A stretch of DNA of 64,000 nucleotides, taken from NCBI RefSeq assembly GCF_000234665.1, contig NC_018312.1:566516-630515 (forward strand). The letters are read 5' to 3'. Shown piece by piece: positions 47,439 through 57,103 of the stretch; the first letter of the stretch is position 1, and each line of letters begins with the position of its first letter. The position numbers and the translations under genes were made by a program. The notes under the pieces are model-generated. The model was given only the letters and a program-made list of their open reading frames with translations. It had not been told where the DNA came from and searched no databases. The DNA is from Leishmania mexicana MHOM/GT/2001/U1103 (Eukaryota; Euglenozoa; Kinetoplastea; Trypanosomatida; Trypanosomatidae).

Positions 47439-49355
47439 TCACAAGCTTCGTAAAACACCAGCTGCAGCCGGCGCTTTGGCACAGATGTTGCCCCACGGCA
47501 CGTCATCGTCCTCGATACACGGCCCCATGGAGGGCATCGGCATCTCGTACATCAGTGTCGCGGCGTGCGCGCCGTTCCTTGTTGGACCAAAGAAAGAGTA
47601 TCCTCGCGCTTCGGCATCGGCGCTCGGCGGCGCCGCAGTGCTGTGAGGCACGAGAGTCATTGGCGCATGTAGCCGGGGCGGCGCGGTGTTCGTGGGGTTG
47701 ATAGCCCCGTTCACTGGGCTGTCCGTCGCAGAGAAAATCGTCGTCGAGACCGGCTCCCGCACACCACCAGGGCTGCCGAGCTGCTGCGACACCGAGAAGG
47801 GCGGCTGAGCGTGTGCCAGCTGGTGCTGTAGCGGCGACTGGTTCTGAAAGAGATCGCTAGCCGTCTTTGACACCGGCGCACCGGTTCGCAGCGGGTGTGT
47901 CGTGGACGCCGCTTTCATTTCGAAGATCGGCACTTGCTGTGGCGTCTGCTGAGAAGACTGCGGGTGAGGAGAGTAAGAATAGTAGCCGGGGACGAAAACG
48001 TTCGACTGCGGCTGCAGCGGCTGGCCCTGCGCCTCTGCAAACACCTGCGGCAGCGTCACTGTCTGATAGTATTGCTGCACGGATGGAGGCGCAGCCGCCG
48101 CGTAGAAGGACTGCGACGGCTGCGACACCATCCTGTTTGCCCCCGTAAAGCCCTGGAGCCCGTTGGACACGATGACGTACTGACCAGGGGCTGAGGAAGC
48201 TGGTACCACTTGCTGCGCAACACCGTTGTTCGGCGAGGGTGAGACGTAGACGTACGCAGTGTTCCCGTTCGCATCGACCGTGGTGTGCAGCATGGGAGTC
48301 GCTGTGGTTGTCGGCGCTGAAACAGTGAAGGGCAGCGTCTGTTGCCCACTCGGCGGCAGCGAAGGCGCGTGGCCCTCGTGAATAAAGATGGGGCTGTTGT
48401 GGCTGACATCCATCGACAGCGTTGGGGGCGAGAGCGTTGCCGAGGCTGGCGTGGAGAGAGGAACGGTCAGCGGTGAGACAGAGGCGGCAGTGGAGATGTG
48501 ATTGCTCTGCATCATGACCGTCGCGAACGCCTTGGCGGTCGTGTTCGTCACGTTGCTCTCGCAGAAGCGCTGCTTTCGGTCAATGCGGTCACGGTTGTCC
48601 TCGGCCAGCTTCACCATGAGCGGGATCCCATCGCAGCTGTCAAACGGGCAAGTGTTGTGCAGCGTGCTCACCGCCTGCTCCGCGACGTCGTCTTCCTGGA
48701 AAAGAATGAAAGCAATGTTGCGCATTTGACTGGCCGGACGCGAGTTGTCGCCGTTGTCGCGGGCCGCTGCGGGGGCCGTGTCGCTATGCAGGGTGACGTT
48801 GTTGATGGATCCAAACTTGGAGAAGATCTGACGGAGATGACGCGCCGTCACGTCGAGAGGGATGTTGCGCACGAAAAGCTTGCGTATCTTGCGGCGAGCG
48901 TCGCCGCACGGGGTGCTGTCGTGCTCACGCTTTGCCCACTGAATGGAGATGGGACGGCCGTAGAGCTCACGTCCGTCGAGAGCCGCCATGGCCGCGCGGG
49001 CCTCGTCGTGGGTACTGTAGCGCACAAAGGCAGTGCCAAGGCTCTCACCGGTGTGGATGTCTCGCATGAGCGCGAAGGACATGATCGTGCCGTACTGCTC
49101 GAACAACTTGCGCATGTCATCTTCCGTCACAGCCGAAGCCAGCTTGCGCACAAAAAGGTTTGTCTGGCTGCGAGGGCCTTTCGGGTCCAGAGCGACAGCC
49201 TCGTACGATGGCGGAGCCGCAGAAACGGCGGTGGAGTTGCTGTTGCTAAAAGATATCGACATATCCTTCACGGGGGTGTCGAACGGCAAATGTGCAGACG
49301 TCGCGATGACCCCTGGCGGCGACACCTGCGACGGGGCAGCTGCAACAAAGTACAT
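47439..49355 (-). CDS. Double-RRM RNA-binding protein (RBP3)
   Basis: 638 aa from an ATG. RRM1 is at about 65-142 (RNP2 LFVRKL, RNP1 GTAFVRYS, preceded by the MRDIHTGESL signature shared with the two paralogues) and RRM2 at about 159-251 (RNP2 LFVRNI, RNP1 IAFILFQ). RRM2 has a longer loop with an Ala/Asp/Asn-rich insert near 193-211 that RBP1 and RBP2 lack. The C-terminal 385 residues are rich in Gln, Pro, Ser and Thr with aromatic residues, a composition often seen in regulators that join mRNP granules. The gene keeps the shared linker (GDARRKIRKL) but not the conversion tract of the other two. The likely role is post-transcriptional control of mRNAs; targets and orthologue are not identifiable here. 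Confidence 0.95.
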   Translation of the reverse strand: MYFVAAAPSQVSPPGVIATSAHLPFDTPVKDMSISFSNSNSTAVSAAPPSYEAVALDPKGPRSQTNLFVRKLASAVTEDDMRKLFEQYGTIMSFALMRDIHTGESLGTAFVRYSTHDEARAAMAALDGRELYGRPISIQWAKREHDSTPCGDARRKIRKLFVRNIPLDVTARHLRQIFSKFGSINNVTLHSDTAPAAARDNGDNSRPASQMRNIAFILFQEDDVAEQAVSTLHNTCPFDSCDGIPLMVKLAEDNRDRIDRKQRFCESNVTNTTAKAFATVMMQSNHISTAASVSPLTVPLSTPASATLSPPTLSMDVSHNSPIFIHEGHAPSLPPSGQQTLPFTVSAPTTTATPMLHTTVDANGNTAYVYVSPSPNNGVAQQVVPASSAPGQYVIVSNGLQGFTGANRMVSQPSQSFYAAAAPPSVQQYYQTVTLPQVFAEAQGQPLQPQSNVFVPGYYSYSPHPQSSQQTPQQVPIFEMKAASTTHPLRTGAPVSKTASDLFQNQSPLQHQLAHAQPPFSVSQQLGSPGGVREPVSTTIFSATDSPVNGAINPTNTAPPRLHAPMTLVPHSTAAPPSADAEARGYSFFGPTRNGAHAATLMYEMPMPSMGPCIEDDDVPWGNICAKAPAAAGVLRSL

Positions 49356-49482
49356 TTTTGGTTGTAAAGACCACCCTATCGACGAGCCTCCTGTTTAGCT
49401 TGGAAGTGTGCGCGGCGACGAGAGGAAGCGGATGTGTGAACGATATTGAGGGGGTGAAATAAAAGGCGAGAGGCACAGAGAC

Positions 49483-49484
49483 CT
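49483..49484 (-). promoter_or_regulatory. Candidate spliced-leader acceptor for RBP3
   Basis: On the coding strand a pyrimidine-rich tract (about 49486-49525) is followed by TTGAG. Use of this AG would give a 5' UTR of about 127 nt. Other AGs closer to the start (for example in the 49370-49400 interval) are possible. Confidence 0.45.
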
Positions 49485-49920
49485 CAAGATACACAAAGGG
49501 GGAGAGAAAGACAGAGAGACGTAAGTCGCTCCAGTTTTCGTGTGAGGACGTCAAAGAAAAGCACGCGACAGAGGAGAAAAGGAAAACGAAAAAAAAAGGA
49601 CTCGAATCAACAAAGTATACGAGATGGCAGTTATAAGAGATGAGGGGAGATGGCGATCGGTGACGAATACGTTGTGTGCCTCCGTCCTCAGACGTTTTTA
49701 TTGTCCCTCTGGCTTCCTGTGTGTATATCGATTAAGCCCGAAGAAGCCGAAGATGTGATATGTGTGCAACAAAGCAAAGATCAAGCTGAAGGAGAGCACC
49801 ACAAGAAAAAGCCAAGAAGATGATCAACGGTGAGAAACACCAAAAAAAAGAGGAAGATGGTGATCAATCGCGCGCCGACCAAAGAAAGTGTGAGTGACAC
49901 TACAACAACAAGACAATAAA

Positions 49921-49987
49921 CACACACACACACGGAAACAAGATACGTTGCTGTTATCGTTTAGGTGTGTGTGTGTGTGTGTGTGTG
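49921..49987. repeat. Facing (CA)n and (GT)n runs
   Basis: A CA run (49921-49933) and a GT run (49965-49987) are separated by about 31 bases, so an RNA crossing them could form a hairpin of about 6-7 CA/GT units. Confidence 0.6.
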
Positions 49988-52798
49988 GTGTAATGTTTTA
50001 AGTTCGGTTGTTGTTGTTTTTGTTTTCTTGTTGGTGTGCTTCCTCGCAACGTTCACTTTGTGGGATAATCGCTAATTACGAACCTCGACTTCCGCGCGCG
50101 TGCGTGTGTGTCTTTTTCGAGTACCGGTTCGTTCACCCTCTGCTCTTCTGTGAAAGAGAAACTGAAAGCGACCGACTACGTTTCCTACAACGAGGCAGCG
50201 AGACCAGTGACCAGAGCGCACAGGGGGAGGGGAAACGTGTAAATAAAGTTTTTAAAAAATGAAGACGTGTAAGAGAAGCAAAGCCAAATCCGAAAAGTGG
50301 ACGAACACACAAACACACACGCACACACGCACACACGAATAAAACAAGCTGAAAGAAGAGGAGGGAAGAAATCCAGTGTGGCACGTGAGAAAAATTCAAG
50401 TAAAGAAAAAAGAGAGAGGACGAAAAAAAAAAGCGCAGAGAATAAGCCTTCTCTTTGTTCTCGTTGCTGCTCCTCTCGTCGTTGTCGCCCTGTGCGAAGG
50501 GCTGGGGGAGGAGCGGGGAGAAAGGGTGGGGGAGGGAGGGAGCGGATGACCTTTGTCTCGCGGCGCTACCGAAATCAACGAGAGAGGAACAGGGAAAGAG
50601 GGGAAAGCAAGTCTGCGCGTGCTGGAGCGTTTGCGTTCTCGGTTGGGCAAAACAGTCACACAACACCACCCGCACGCTGACAAGAAGAACTGAAAACGGA
50701 AAAGAAGGGGGAGCGAAAAAAGGAGAGAAAACGCACAGGCGCCGAGTGTGAGCACGCGCAAGCGAATGTAAGACAGTTATATATCGAGAGAGACAGCAGG
50801 TGAGATAGAATGTGTTAGTGGGTAGGTTTGTGTAGATGATTGGTAAGGGCTTCTCCTTTCTTTTTGTGCCTTGCGTTGAGGTGAGTGCCGTAATGAGAGG
50901 GGGGGGAGAGGGGGGCAAGGTTCAGATAAAATGTCTGGGAAGAGAAGAGAGGAGAGGAGAGGGGAGGGAGGGGAGTGGGCTGCAGCGTGCTTGTTGCTTC
51001 AAGTGAGGGCGTGTAGCAAATCTAGCAAAACAACAACAAAGAAACAAGCTATATGTATGGGTGTGTTTCTGGAGCCGGAGAAAGGCAGTAAAAGAGGAGG
51101 GGGATGCAGAGCGTACAATATACCGATTGCACGCAGTATTCCGTCGTCGTCGTCGTCAGAAGGCGATTCAAATTGAAGACGGAAAACCAACAACAACAAC
51201 AACAAAGGAAACAAGAGAGGAAAAGGTACAGAAGAAACCAAAGAGAAGATGAGAGATGGACAAAAGGGGGGGGGAGAAAAAAAAGAAAACGTAAGCGCAC
51301 GTGTGCACACCCTCTGAAAGATAAGCGACCTGAGAAGAGGAAGTGGTAAAAATACAAAACAAAAAAGGAAAGAGCGAAAGGAGGGGGAAAGAGTTTAGGG
51401 TGAAATAACGCACACACACAGAGAGAGACAGAGACAGATAGATAGCGGAGGTGGGAGGGAGGAGGAGGGAAAACAAGAAAACACCGGCACACAGACAACG
51501 ACGGAGAGAGAGAGGAACCGAAAGCGTGAGGATGCCGTACAAAGGAGAAAAAAGAAGAGGGAAGCAAGCCCACGTACACACGCTTACAAACTTTCTGGTT
51601 CAAGAGAGATGCCGAAAGGTAAGGGGAAAACGAATAAAGGATTTCGGAGAAGCGGGATGGAAAGAACGAAGAGCTGCTGGAGGTGTGTAACTAGTAACTA
51701 CACCGCTACCACCGTTACGTCAGTGGAATAACCAGAAAGAGCGACGAACAAGTCGGTGGGTGGGGGAAGGGAGGGGGCTCTATGTATGGCTTTCGTGTGT
51801 GTATGTATGTGCTTGTTCCTCCAAGGAAAAGGTGCGTTGTTGTTTTCTTTTTTGTTGTTGCTGCGCAGTTCACACTCTTTTTTTCGTTTTGGACGTTCTC
51901 GAAAAAGGAATCCTACTCTTCGCCTTTGTTCTCTTGTCCGATGGAATCGCCGTGTTTTCTTTTGGTATCTCGTAGGCCGACTCGCACGCTGCCCTCCCTC
52001 CTTTTCTTTTTTGATATATATATAGATGCTGATTTTTTGATGCCCTGTGAAGGACACGCAAGCAGCGCAATCTCTCTCTCCTCCCTGTCCTCGTGCTTCG
52101 CTTGTAATGGTGGTGCTCACAGAGAGCGAACACTCCCACACAAACGGGAAAAAAAAGCAACTCCAAGTCCAAGGAAAGAGGGAGGGATGGGGAGCCCCGA
52201 GAAATTGACAGCGAAAATGCGAGAAAAGGCGCGACTCGAAGCGATGAAGTAGTGAGATGAGGGGCTACGAGAGAGAGAGAGCTATGAGCACACGTGAGAT
52301 GTACAGTTACGCGGAGACAGCGAGTCAGAGTCGGGCAGAGCCAAACACGCACACAGGCGCGGGCTCACAGACAGGCAGTCGTCAAAGCGTAGCTGTGACG
52401 CAAGAGAGAGAATAGAAAACGCACAAGTTCTGTAAAGGTGAGAGAAGCCTGGTAGGTAAGAGTGGTAACAAAAAAAGAGAGACTGATGCAGAAGGCGTAG
52501 CTGATCGTGAAAGTCTGACCGGTTATGAAGCGGTGTGTGAGTGTGTGTGCGAGGGAGCGTCAGAGAGAGTTCGGGGAGAGATGGAGAGGGCGTGTGTGGG
52601 AGACAAAAAAAAAGATGATGAGGGATGGGGAGAAATGTAGGACAGTGCTGATAATGACGTAGGGGTGGAGAGTGTTACGACAGGACAAGAAAAACAGAGA
52701 GTCCACTTGAGCGGTCAGAAAGAATGGAGAAACGGAAGAAAGAGGAAATACACGCACACACACAAAAAAAAACTGATCGAAGAAAAGGAGAAGACCAA

Positions 52799-52822
52799 AC
52801 ACACACACACACACACACACAC
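52799..52822. repeat. (AC)n microsatellite
   Basis: About 12 AC units on the plus strand. Confidence 0.9.
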
Positions 52823-53983
52823 GTCAAAGCACAAGAAGCAACGGCAAGAAGAAAACAAAAAAAAGGAGGAAAGACGGGGAAGGAAGAGACGCGCTAAGAG
52901 AAGAACGCCAACCACATAAAAAAAAACTTCCCAAAAGTGAAAACGGGAGGGCGGCGGACAAATAATAAACACACACAACACACACACACACGAGATCACA
53001 CAGGCAGACAGAAGACCAAGAGAGGAAGAAGAAAACACCTCCGAAAGACACAGGGAAAAGAGAGAACTACCAGAAAGCCAGAAATGTGAGGTGCGTGGAG
53101 GGAGGAAAGGGGGAGGAGGGGTAGAGGAAAGAAATCACGAATGGAAGTGCGCAGACGCACTGACACGCACGCACACGAAGAGAGAGAGAGTGGCGGCGTT
53201 GACGATAATGATGAGTTTCGACCTTCAAGGGCGAAAAGAGAGACGCTCAACATGCACACACGCACACAATCCCATACACAACGTCAACGAGTAGCGAAAT
53301 CTTATGAGTCGTAACGACGAGCGGCGCTGCAGATCTTTTTTTTGAGGGAGGGAGGGGGTGGTGATAAACAGCCGCGGAGGAGACGCGAGTCAAACGCGTG
53401 AATTTGCTGCAGGACGAGGAGGGGAAGAGGAAATCCGCAAAAAAAAGAAACAAAATAAAAGGAGGTAAAGGAAACGGAAACAGAGAGATGGGCAAAAGGT
53501 TTGATGAATGGGTAGGTGGGAAAAGAGAGGAGGGGGAAGGAGATGTGGATGGGATGAGGGTGAATTCGGGTAGAAGGGGAAAGAAGTGGATAACCTGTGC
53601 ACCCCGTGTGGGGTGAGCAAGGAACGGGTGATTGCAAGTCGAGTACGCGGTCCGCGCACGCACACACAAAGGGGAAAAGGAAAAAAGAAAACGAGTCCGT
53701 CAATATGCGGTTGCGAGCCAGAGAGGAGGACGGCGACGAGCAAAGGAGGGGAGGGGGCGGCACTGGTGGATCCAACCGTTTCGTTGCTGGCTTCCTTTTT
53801 TTTTGCTGCTCTTGTTGAGCTTTGCGTGTGTTGGATTCGAAGAGGAGCGGGCTGGATTGGGGGTAGGAGAAAAAAGGGGGAGAAAACAAAAAGGAGCCCA
53901 CGAGTACAGAGCACACAGACGCAGAATGACGAAGCACACACGTGGCGACAGTGAAGGAAAGAGGTGAGCTTACAATGTTTAAT

Positions 53984-54491
53984 GGCATGCAAATATATCA
54001 AAAAAGGGAAAAAAGAAAACAGAAAGAAGGGCAAACGAAGTAACCGGCTGAGTTGTGCGTGACCGTTTGTGCGTGGCGGGCTTTACGTGGAAGGGGGTCA
54101 GGTTTGAGAGATTGGGTGAAAGAGAGAGACGCGGGGGTTGAGAAGAGACGATGATTCATGGCAACGGGATCAGCCATCGGCTCTGTCAAGCAGGTGACTC
54201 GGAGAGCGTTGCAGTGGGTTGCGTCAGGTGGCAAAAATCACGCGCAGCGCCAGCGGAAAAGTGGGGGGAGGAAGGTGGGAAAGAGGCTGCCGTGTGCCAG
54301 TCCATCCCCTTCCTTCTCCTTCCCCTACTCTGTGCAGGATACGTTTCGCGATAAAGCCATGCCTCATCTTTTTTTTTCGTTCTCACGCGCCATTGTGTGG
54401 GCGAAAATTCCTGGAGGACTCATCCCGATAACGGAGCTGCTGCTCTATGCACATACACGCAACACCCGACACGCCAAACTCTAAAGCGACA
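53984..54491. repeat. 508-bp duplicate, left copy (likely assembly artefact)
   Basis: Matches 54592-55099 at an offset of 608. Every stretch compared, including all open frames within it, is the same. This copy stops at the last base before the N gap and the other starts at the first base after it, which is what two overlapping but unmerged contig ends look like. No gene is seen inside. Confidence 0.95.
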
Positions 54492-54591
54492 NNNNNNNNN
54501 NNNNNNNNNNNNNNNNNNNNNNNNNNNNNNNNNNNNNNNNNNNNNNNNNNNNNNNNNNNNNNNNNNNNNNNNNNNNNNNNNNNNNNNNNNN
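54492..54591. other. Assembly gap, 100 N
   Basis: Exactly 100 N between the two identical 508-base blocks. If the blocks are contig overlaps, the true gap size is negative and about 608 bases should be removed. Confidence 1.
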
Positions 54592-55099
54592 GGCATGCAA
54601 ATATATCAAAAAAGGGAAAAAAGAAAACAGAAAGAAGGGCAAACGAAGTAACCGGCTGAGTTGTGCGTGACCGTTTGTGCGTGGCGGGCTTTACGTGGAA
54701 GGGGGTCAGGTTTGAGAGATTGGGTGAAAGAGAGAGACGCGGGGGTTGAGAAGAGACGATGATTCATGGCAACGGGATCAGCCATCGGCTCTGTCAAGCA
54801 GGTGACTCGGAGAGCGTTGCAGTGGGTTGCGTCAGGTGGCAAAAATCACGCGCAGCGCCAGCGGAAAAGTGGGGGGAGGAAGGTGGGAAAGAGGCTGCCG
54901 TGTGCCAGTCCATCCCCTTCCTTCTCCTTCCCCTACTCTGTGCAGGATACGTTTCGCGATAAAGCCATGCCTCATCTTTTTTTTTCGTTCTCACGCGCCA
55001 TTGTGTGGGCGAAAATTCCTGGAGGACTCATCCCGATAACGGAGCTGCTGCTCTATGCACATACACGCAACACCCGACACGCCAAACTCTAAAGCGACA
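54592..55099. repeat. 508-bp duplicate, right copy (likely assembly artefact)
   Basis: Second copy of 53984-54491, starting at the first base after the gap and continuing into unique sequence that leads to the kinase stop codon. Confidence 0.95.
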
Positions 55100-55306
55100 C
55101 GCGAAATAAAAAAGAAAAGTCCAACGACGGTAGCCGTCGCTGAGACGCGTCAACACTCATGCGTGCCTAGCAGCCACACGCGGACAAGCACCAGGCAGCA
55201 CCAGCCAGCACCAGGCATAACACGGTGATTGAAAGAGAAAGAAGCGGCACAGGGAGCAAGGGAAAGGGGAGGGGCATCCACGCCACTTCTTTCGCCTCCT
55301 GACTGC

Positions 55307-57067
55307 CTAACGCGTTTTTTGCAGCCAGGGGTGGCCCAACACCTCCGACATCGGCGGTCGCGCCGCCGGATCCTTCTGGAGCATAGCGTGAATGAGAGAC
55401 AGCGCACCTGCAGAGAGGGCTACAGGTTCGTCGAGGGTCATACACACATTGGCCGTGGCGGAGGCACCGCTACCAGTAAGTCCTGACCCACTGCCTGTGA
55501 GGTGTAAGCCAGTGAGGTTTGGCGGCAGCCGCTGGATGGCGTAAAGTGTCCGCTGCGTCGACTCAGTGTAGAACGGCGGTGTGCCGGTCAGCATCTCGGC
55601 CAGCATGACACCAAGCGACCAGACGTCTGTCTTGGCCGAGTGTTCTTGGCCGGAGACCATCTCAGGGGAGAGGTAGTCCAGCGTGCCACACACGGTGCGG
55701 CGCCCCTCTGTCACCTCTTCCGTCGAGTCCTCGTTGCTCGTGTCGTGCTTCACGCTGGTACGCGGTGCGTCGTTCCTGTCACCTACAGTCTGAGCAGTAG
55801 CCACTGGCTTACTGGGTGGCAACGGATGCACGACAGGGCGCGACCAGCCAAAGTCTGCCAGCTTGGCAATGCCTTCTGCATCGATGAGAACATTTTCCAG
55901 CTTCAGGTCTCGGTGCGCCACTCCGAGGCCATGCAGGTGCGCCAGCGCCTTCGCCACGTGGCGAGTGTAGCGCGATGCCTGCCGCTCCGACAAGCGGTGC
56001 TGTGGTGCAGCTCTCAACCGACTCAGCAGTGTCCCGCCGCTGCAGTACTCCAATACGAGACTGATGCATTCTGGCGTGATGAAGTAGCTGTAGAGTCGCA
56101 CAATGTGCGGGTGGCGCAGCGTCCGCTGCAGATTGATCTCCCAGCGCAGCTGCGCCTCCAGTGGTCGCCATCGCAGGCGGCTGCGGTCGATCTCCTTCAG
56201 CGCGAAGAGCAGCCCCGACGCACGGTGCGTGGCAAGGGTGACGATCGAATAGCTCCCCTCACCGAGTACCTCCTCACGACGGAAATCCGCGGGGCGCAGC
56301 TCGTGCTGATGGATGCGGTGCAGCGGGGATGACACTGGCGACGGTGCTGATCTGTCAGTGATAGCGCCAGGCACGGTAGACATCGATGCGGACTGCGGAT
56401 GAGAGCAAACGATGCGTGAGTCACGAGAAGCAGATACAAGGGAGGGGTGAGTCGCAGAGAGCGGAGGTGACGCAACGCGCGACGAGGGCGAGGTCCGCAC
56501 AACTGCCGTCGTGGAATGCGCCTTTGAGTGTGCAGATGGGATCGAAAGGCCCCTCAGAGCGGCACTGCCACTCACGCCGCAACTTGCTGACGAGCCTGGC
56601 AGATGAGCGCGCGCGCCCTTCGCCCCGACCACCGGGCACCCACCGACAGAAGTGCACAGATAATGGAAAGGCGAAGGCGCAGCCCGCGAAGAGGGGTTTG
56701 ACATAGAGAGCAGTGGGGCGGCAATGACGACTGCTGTCGCCGCCGCACTCCGGCCGACAGAACTGCTGCTGCCGCTTGATCCTAGGCAAGATGACGGCTC
56801 TGCATGATAACGCTTTGCGCTCGGCTCCTCCTTCTCTCGAGCAAAAGCCGAAGCAGCCAGCAGCGGCGGAGCGCATGTCTGGCTGACGCATCTGACAGAG
56901 TTCTCTGGGCATGCACGAATGTTGCCGTCCTCGCGGAGACGCAGTCGCCTCGGGACATGTCGCTGGTGAACCCGCTGCTGCTGCAGTGGATCTCTTGACG
57001 GCGAGCGAATACCGCTGGTGATGCTGCCTAGCAGAGGCAAGGATGAGGAGGGGCATGGCGATGACAT
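55307..57067 (-). CDS. Aurora-family Ser/Thr protein kinase
   Basis: 586 aa from the ATG at 57067; the frame continues upstream only to a TTG. The catalytic domain covers about 262-583: glycine loop GEGSYSIV (269-276), ATP lysine K291 (ALKEI), helix-C glutamate near E310, catalytic HRDLKLEN (385-392) and DFGWS (405-409). DFGWS together with RRTVCGTLDYLSPE (about 456-469) is typical of Aurora kinases, and T458 matches the activating threonine. All catalytic residues are present. Unusual are a 46-residue acidic/polar insert (about 410-455) between DFGWS and the activation threonine, a Gly/Ser/Thr-rich insert (about 514-550) before the last helices, and a 260-residue Ser/Ala-rich N-terminal extension. 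Aurora kinases act in chromosome segregation and cytokinesis. Trypanosomatids have AUK1, AUK2 and AUK3; the divergence suggests AUK2 or AUK3 rather than AUK1, which is inference. Confidence 0.93.
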   Translation of the reverse strand: MSSPCPSSSLPLLGSITSGIRSPSRDPLQQQRVHQRHVPRRLRLREDGNIRACPENSVRCVSQTCAPPLLAASAFAREKEEPSAKRYHAEPSSCLGSSGSSSSVGRSAAATAVVIAAPLLSMSNPSSRAAPSPFHYLCTSVGGCPVVGAKGARAHLPGSSASCGVSGSAALRGLSIPSAHSKAHSTTAVVRTSPSSRVASPPLSATHPSLVSASRDSRIVCSHPQSASMSTVPGAITDRSAPSPVSSPLHRIHQHELRPADFRREEVLGEGSYSIVTLATHRASGLLFALKEIDRSRLRWRPLEAQLRWEINLQRTLRHPHIVRLYSYFITPECISLVLEYCSGGTLLSRLRAAPQHRLSERQASRYTRHVAKALAHLHGLGVAHRDLKLENVLIDAEGIAKLADFGWSRPVVHPLPPSKPVATAQTVGDRNDAPRTSVKHDTSNEDSTEEVTEGRRTVCGTLDYLSPEMVSGQEHSAKTDVWSLGVMLAEMLTGTPPFYTESTQRTLYAIQRLPPNLTGLHLTGSGSGLTGSGASATANVCMTLDEPVALSAGALSLIHAMLQKDPAARPPMSEVLGHPWLQKTR

Positions 57068-57075
57068 TATCGCAT
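57067..57075 (-). promoter_or_regulatory. Two-codon uORF abutting the kinase start
   Basis: On the coding strand ATG-CGA-TAA begins at 57075, and its stop overlaps the kinase start as TAATG. Both candidate acceptor AGs (57102-57103 and one near 57083) lie upstream, so the mRNA should contain it. Such minimal uORFs can lower translation or couple it by reinitiation; no function is shown here. Confidence 0.55.
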
Positions 57076-57101
57076 CGTAAAGGCTGCAGCAGCACGAGTG
57101 G

Positions 57102-57103
57102 CT
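57102..57103 (-). promoter_or_regulatory. Candidate spliced-leader acceptor for the kinase
   Basis: A C/T tract of about 27 bases on the coding strand (about 57117-57145) is followed by an AG in CATCTAG, giving a 5' UTR of about 34 nt. Confidence 0.55.

Larger units (their letters stand above)
49485..53983. other. Spacer upstream of RBP3
   Basis: 4.5 kb without a supported gene, purine-rich on the plus strand with reversed islands at about 49965-50150 and 51780-52110. CA and GT runs face each other at 49921-49933 and 49965-49987; another CA run is at 52799-52822. Minus frames such as 50133-50918 and 53302-53988 are compositional. Confidence 0.6.

Noticed and set aside
48498..49367. 289-codon plus-strand frame
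   Set aside because: It is the antisense shadow of RBP3, whose RRM domains on the minus strand are unmistakable.
53830..53845. Possible tRNA B-box-like GGATTCGA sequence
   Set aside because: No matching A-box or cloverleaf arms are found at the right spacing.
55640..56332. 230-codon plus-strand frame
   Set aside because: It is the antisense shadow of the Aurora-like kinase.
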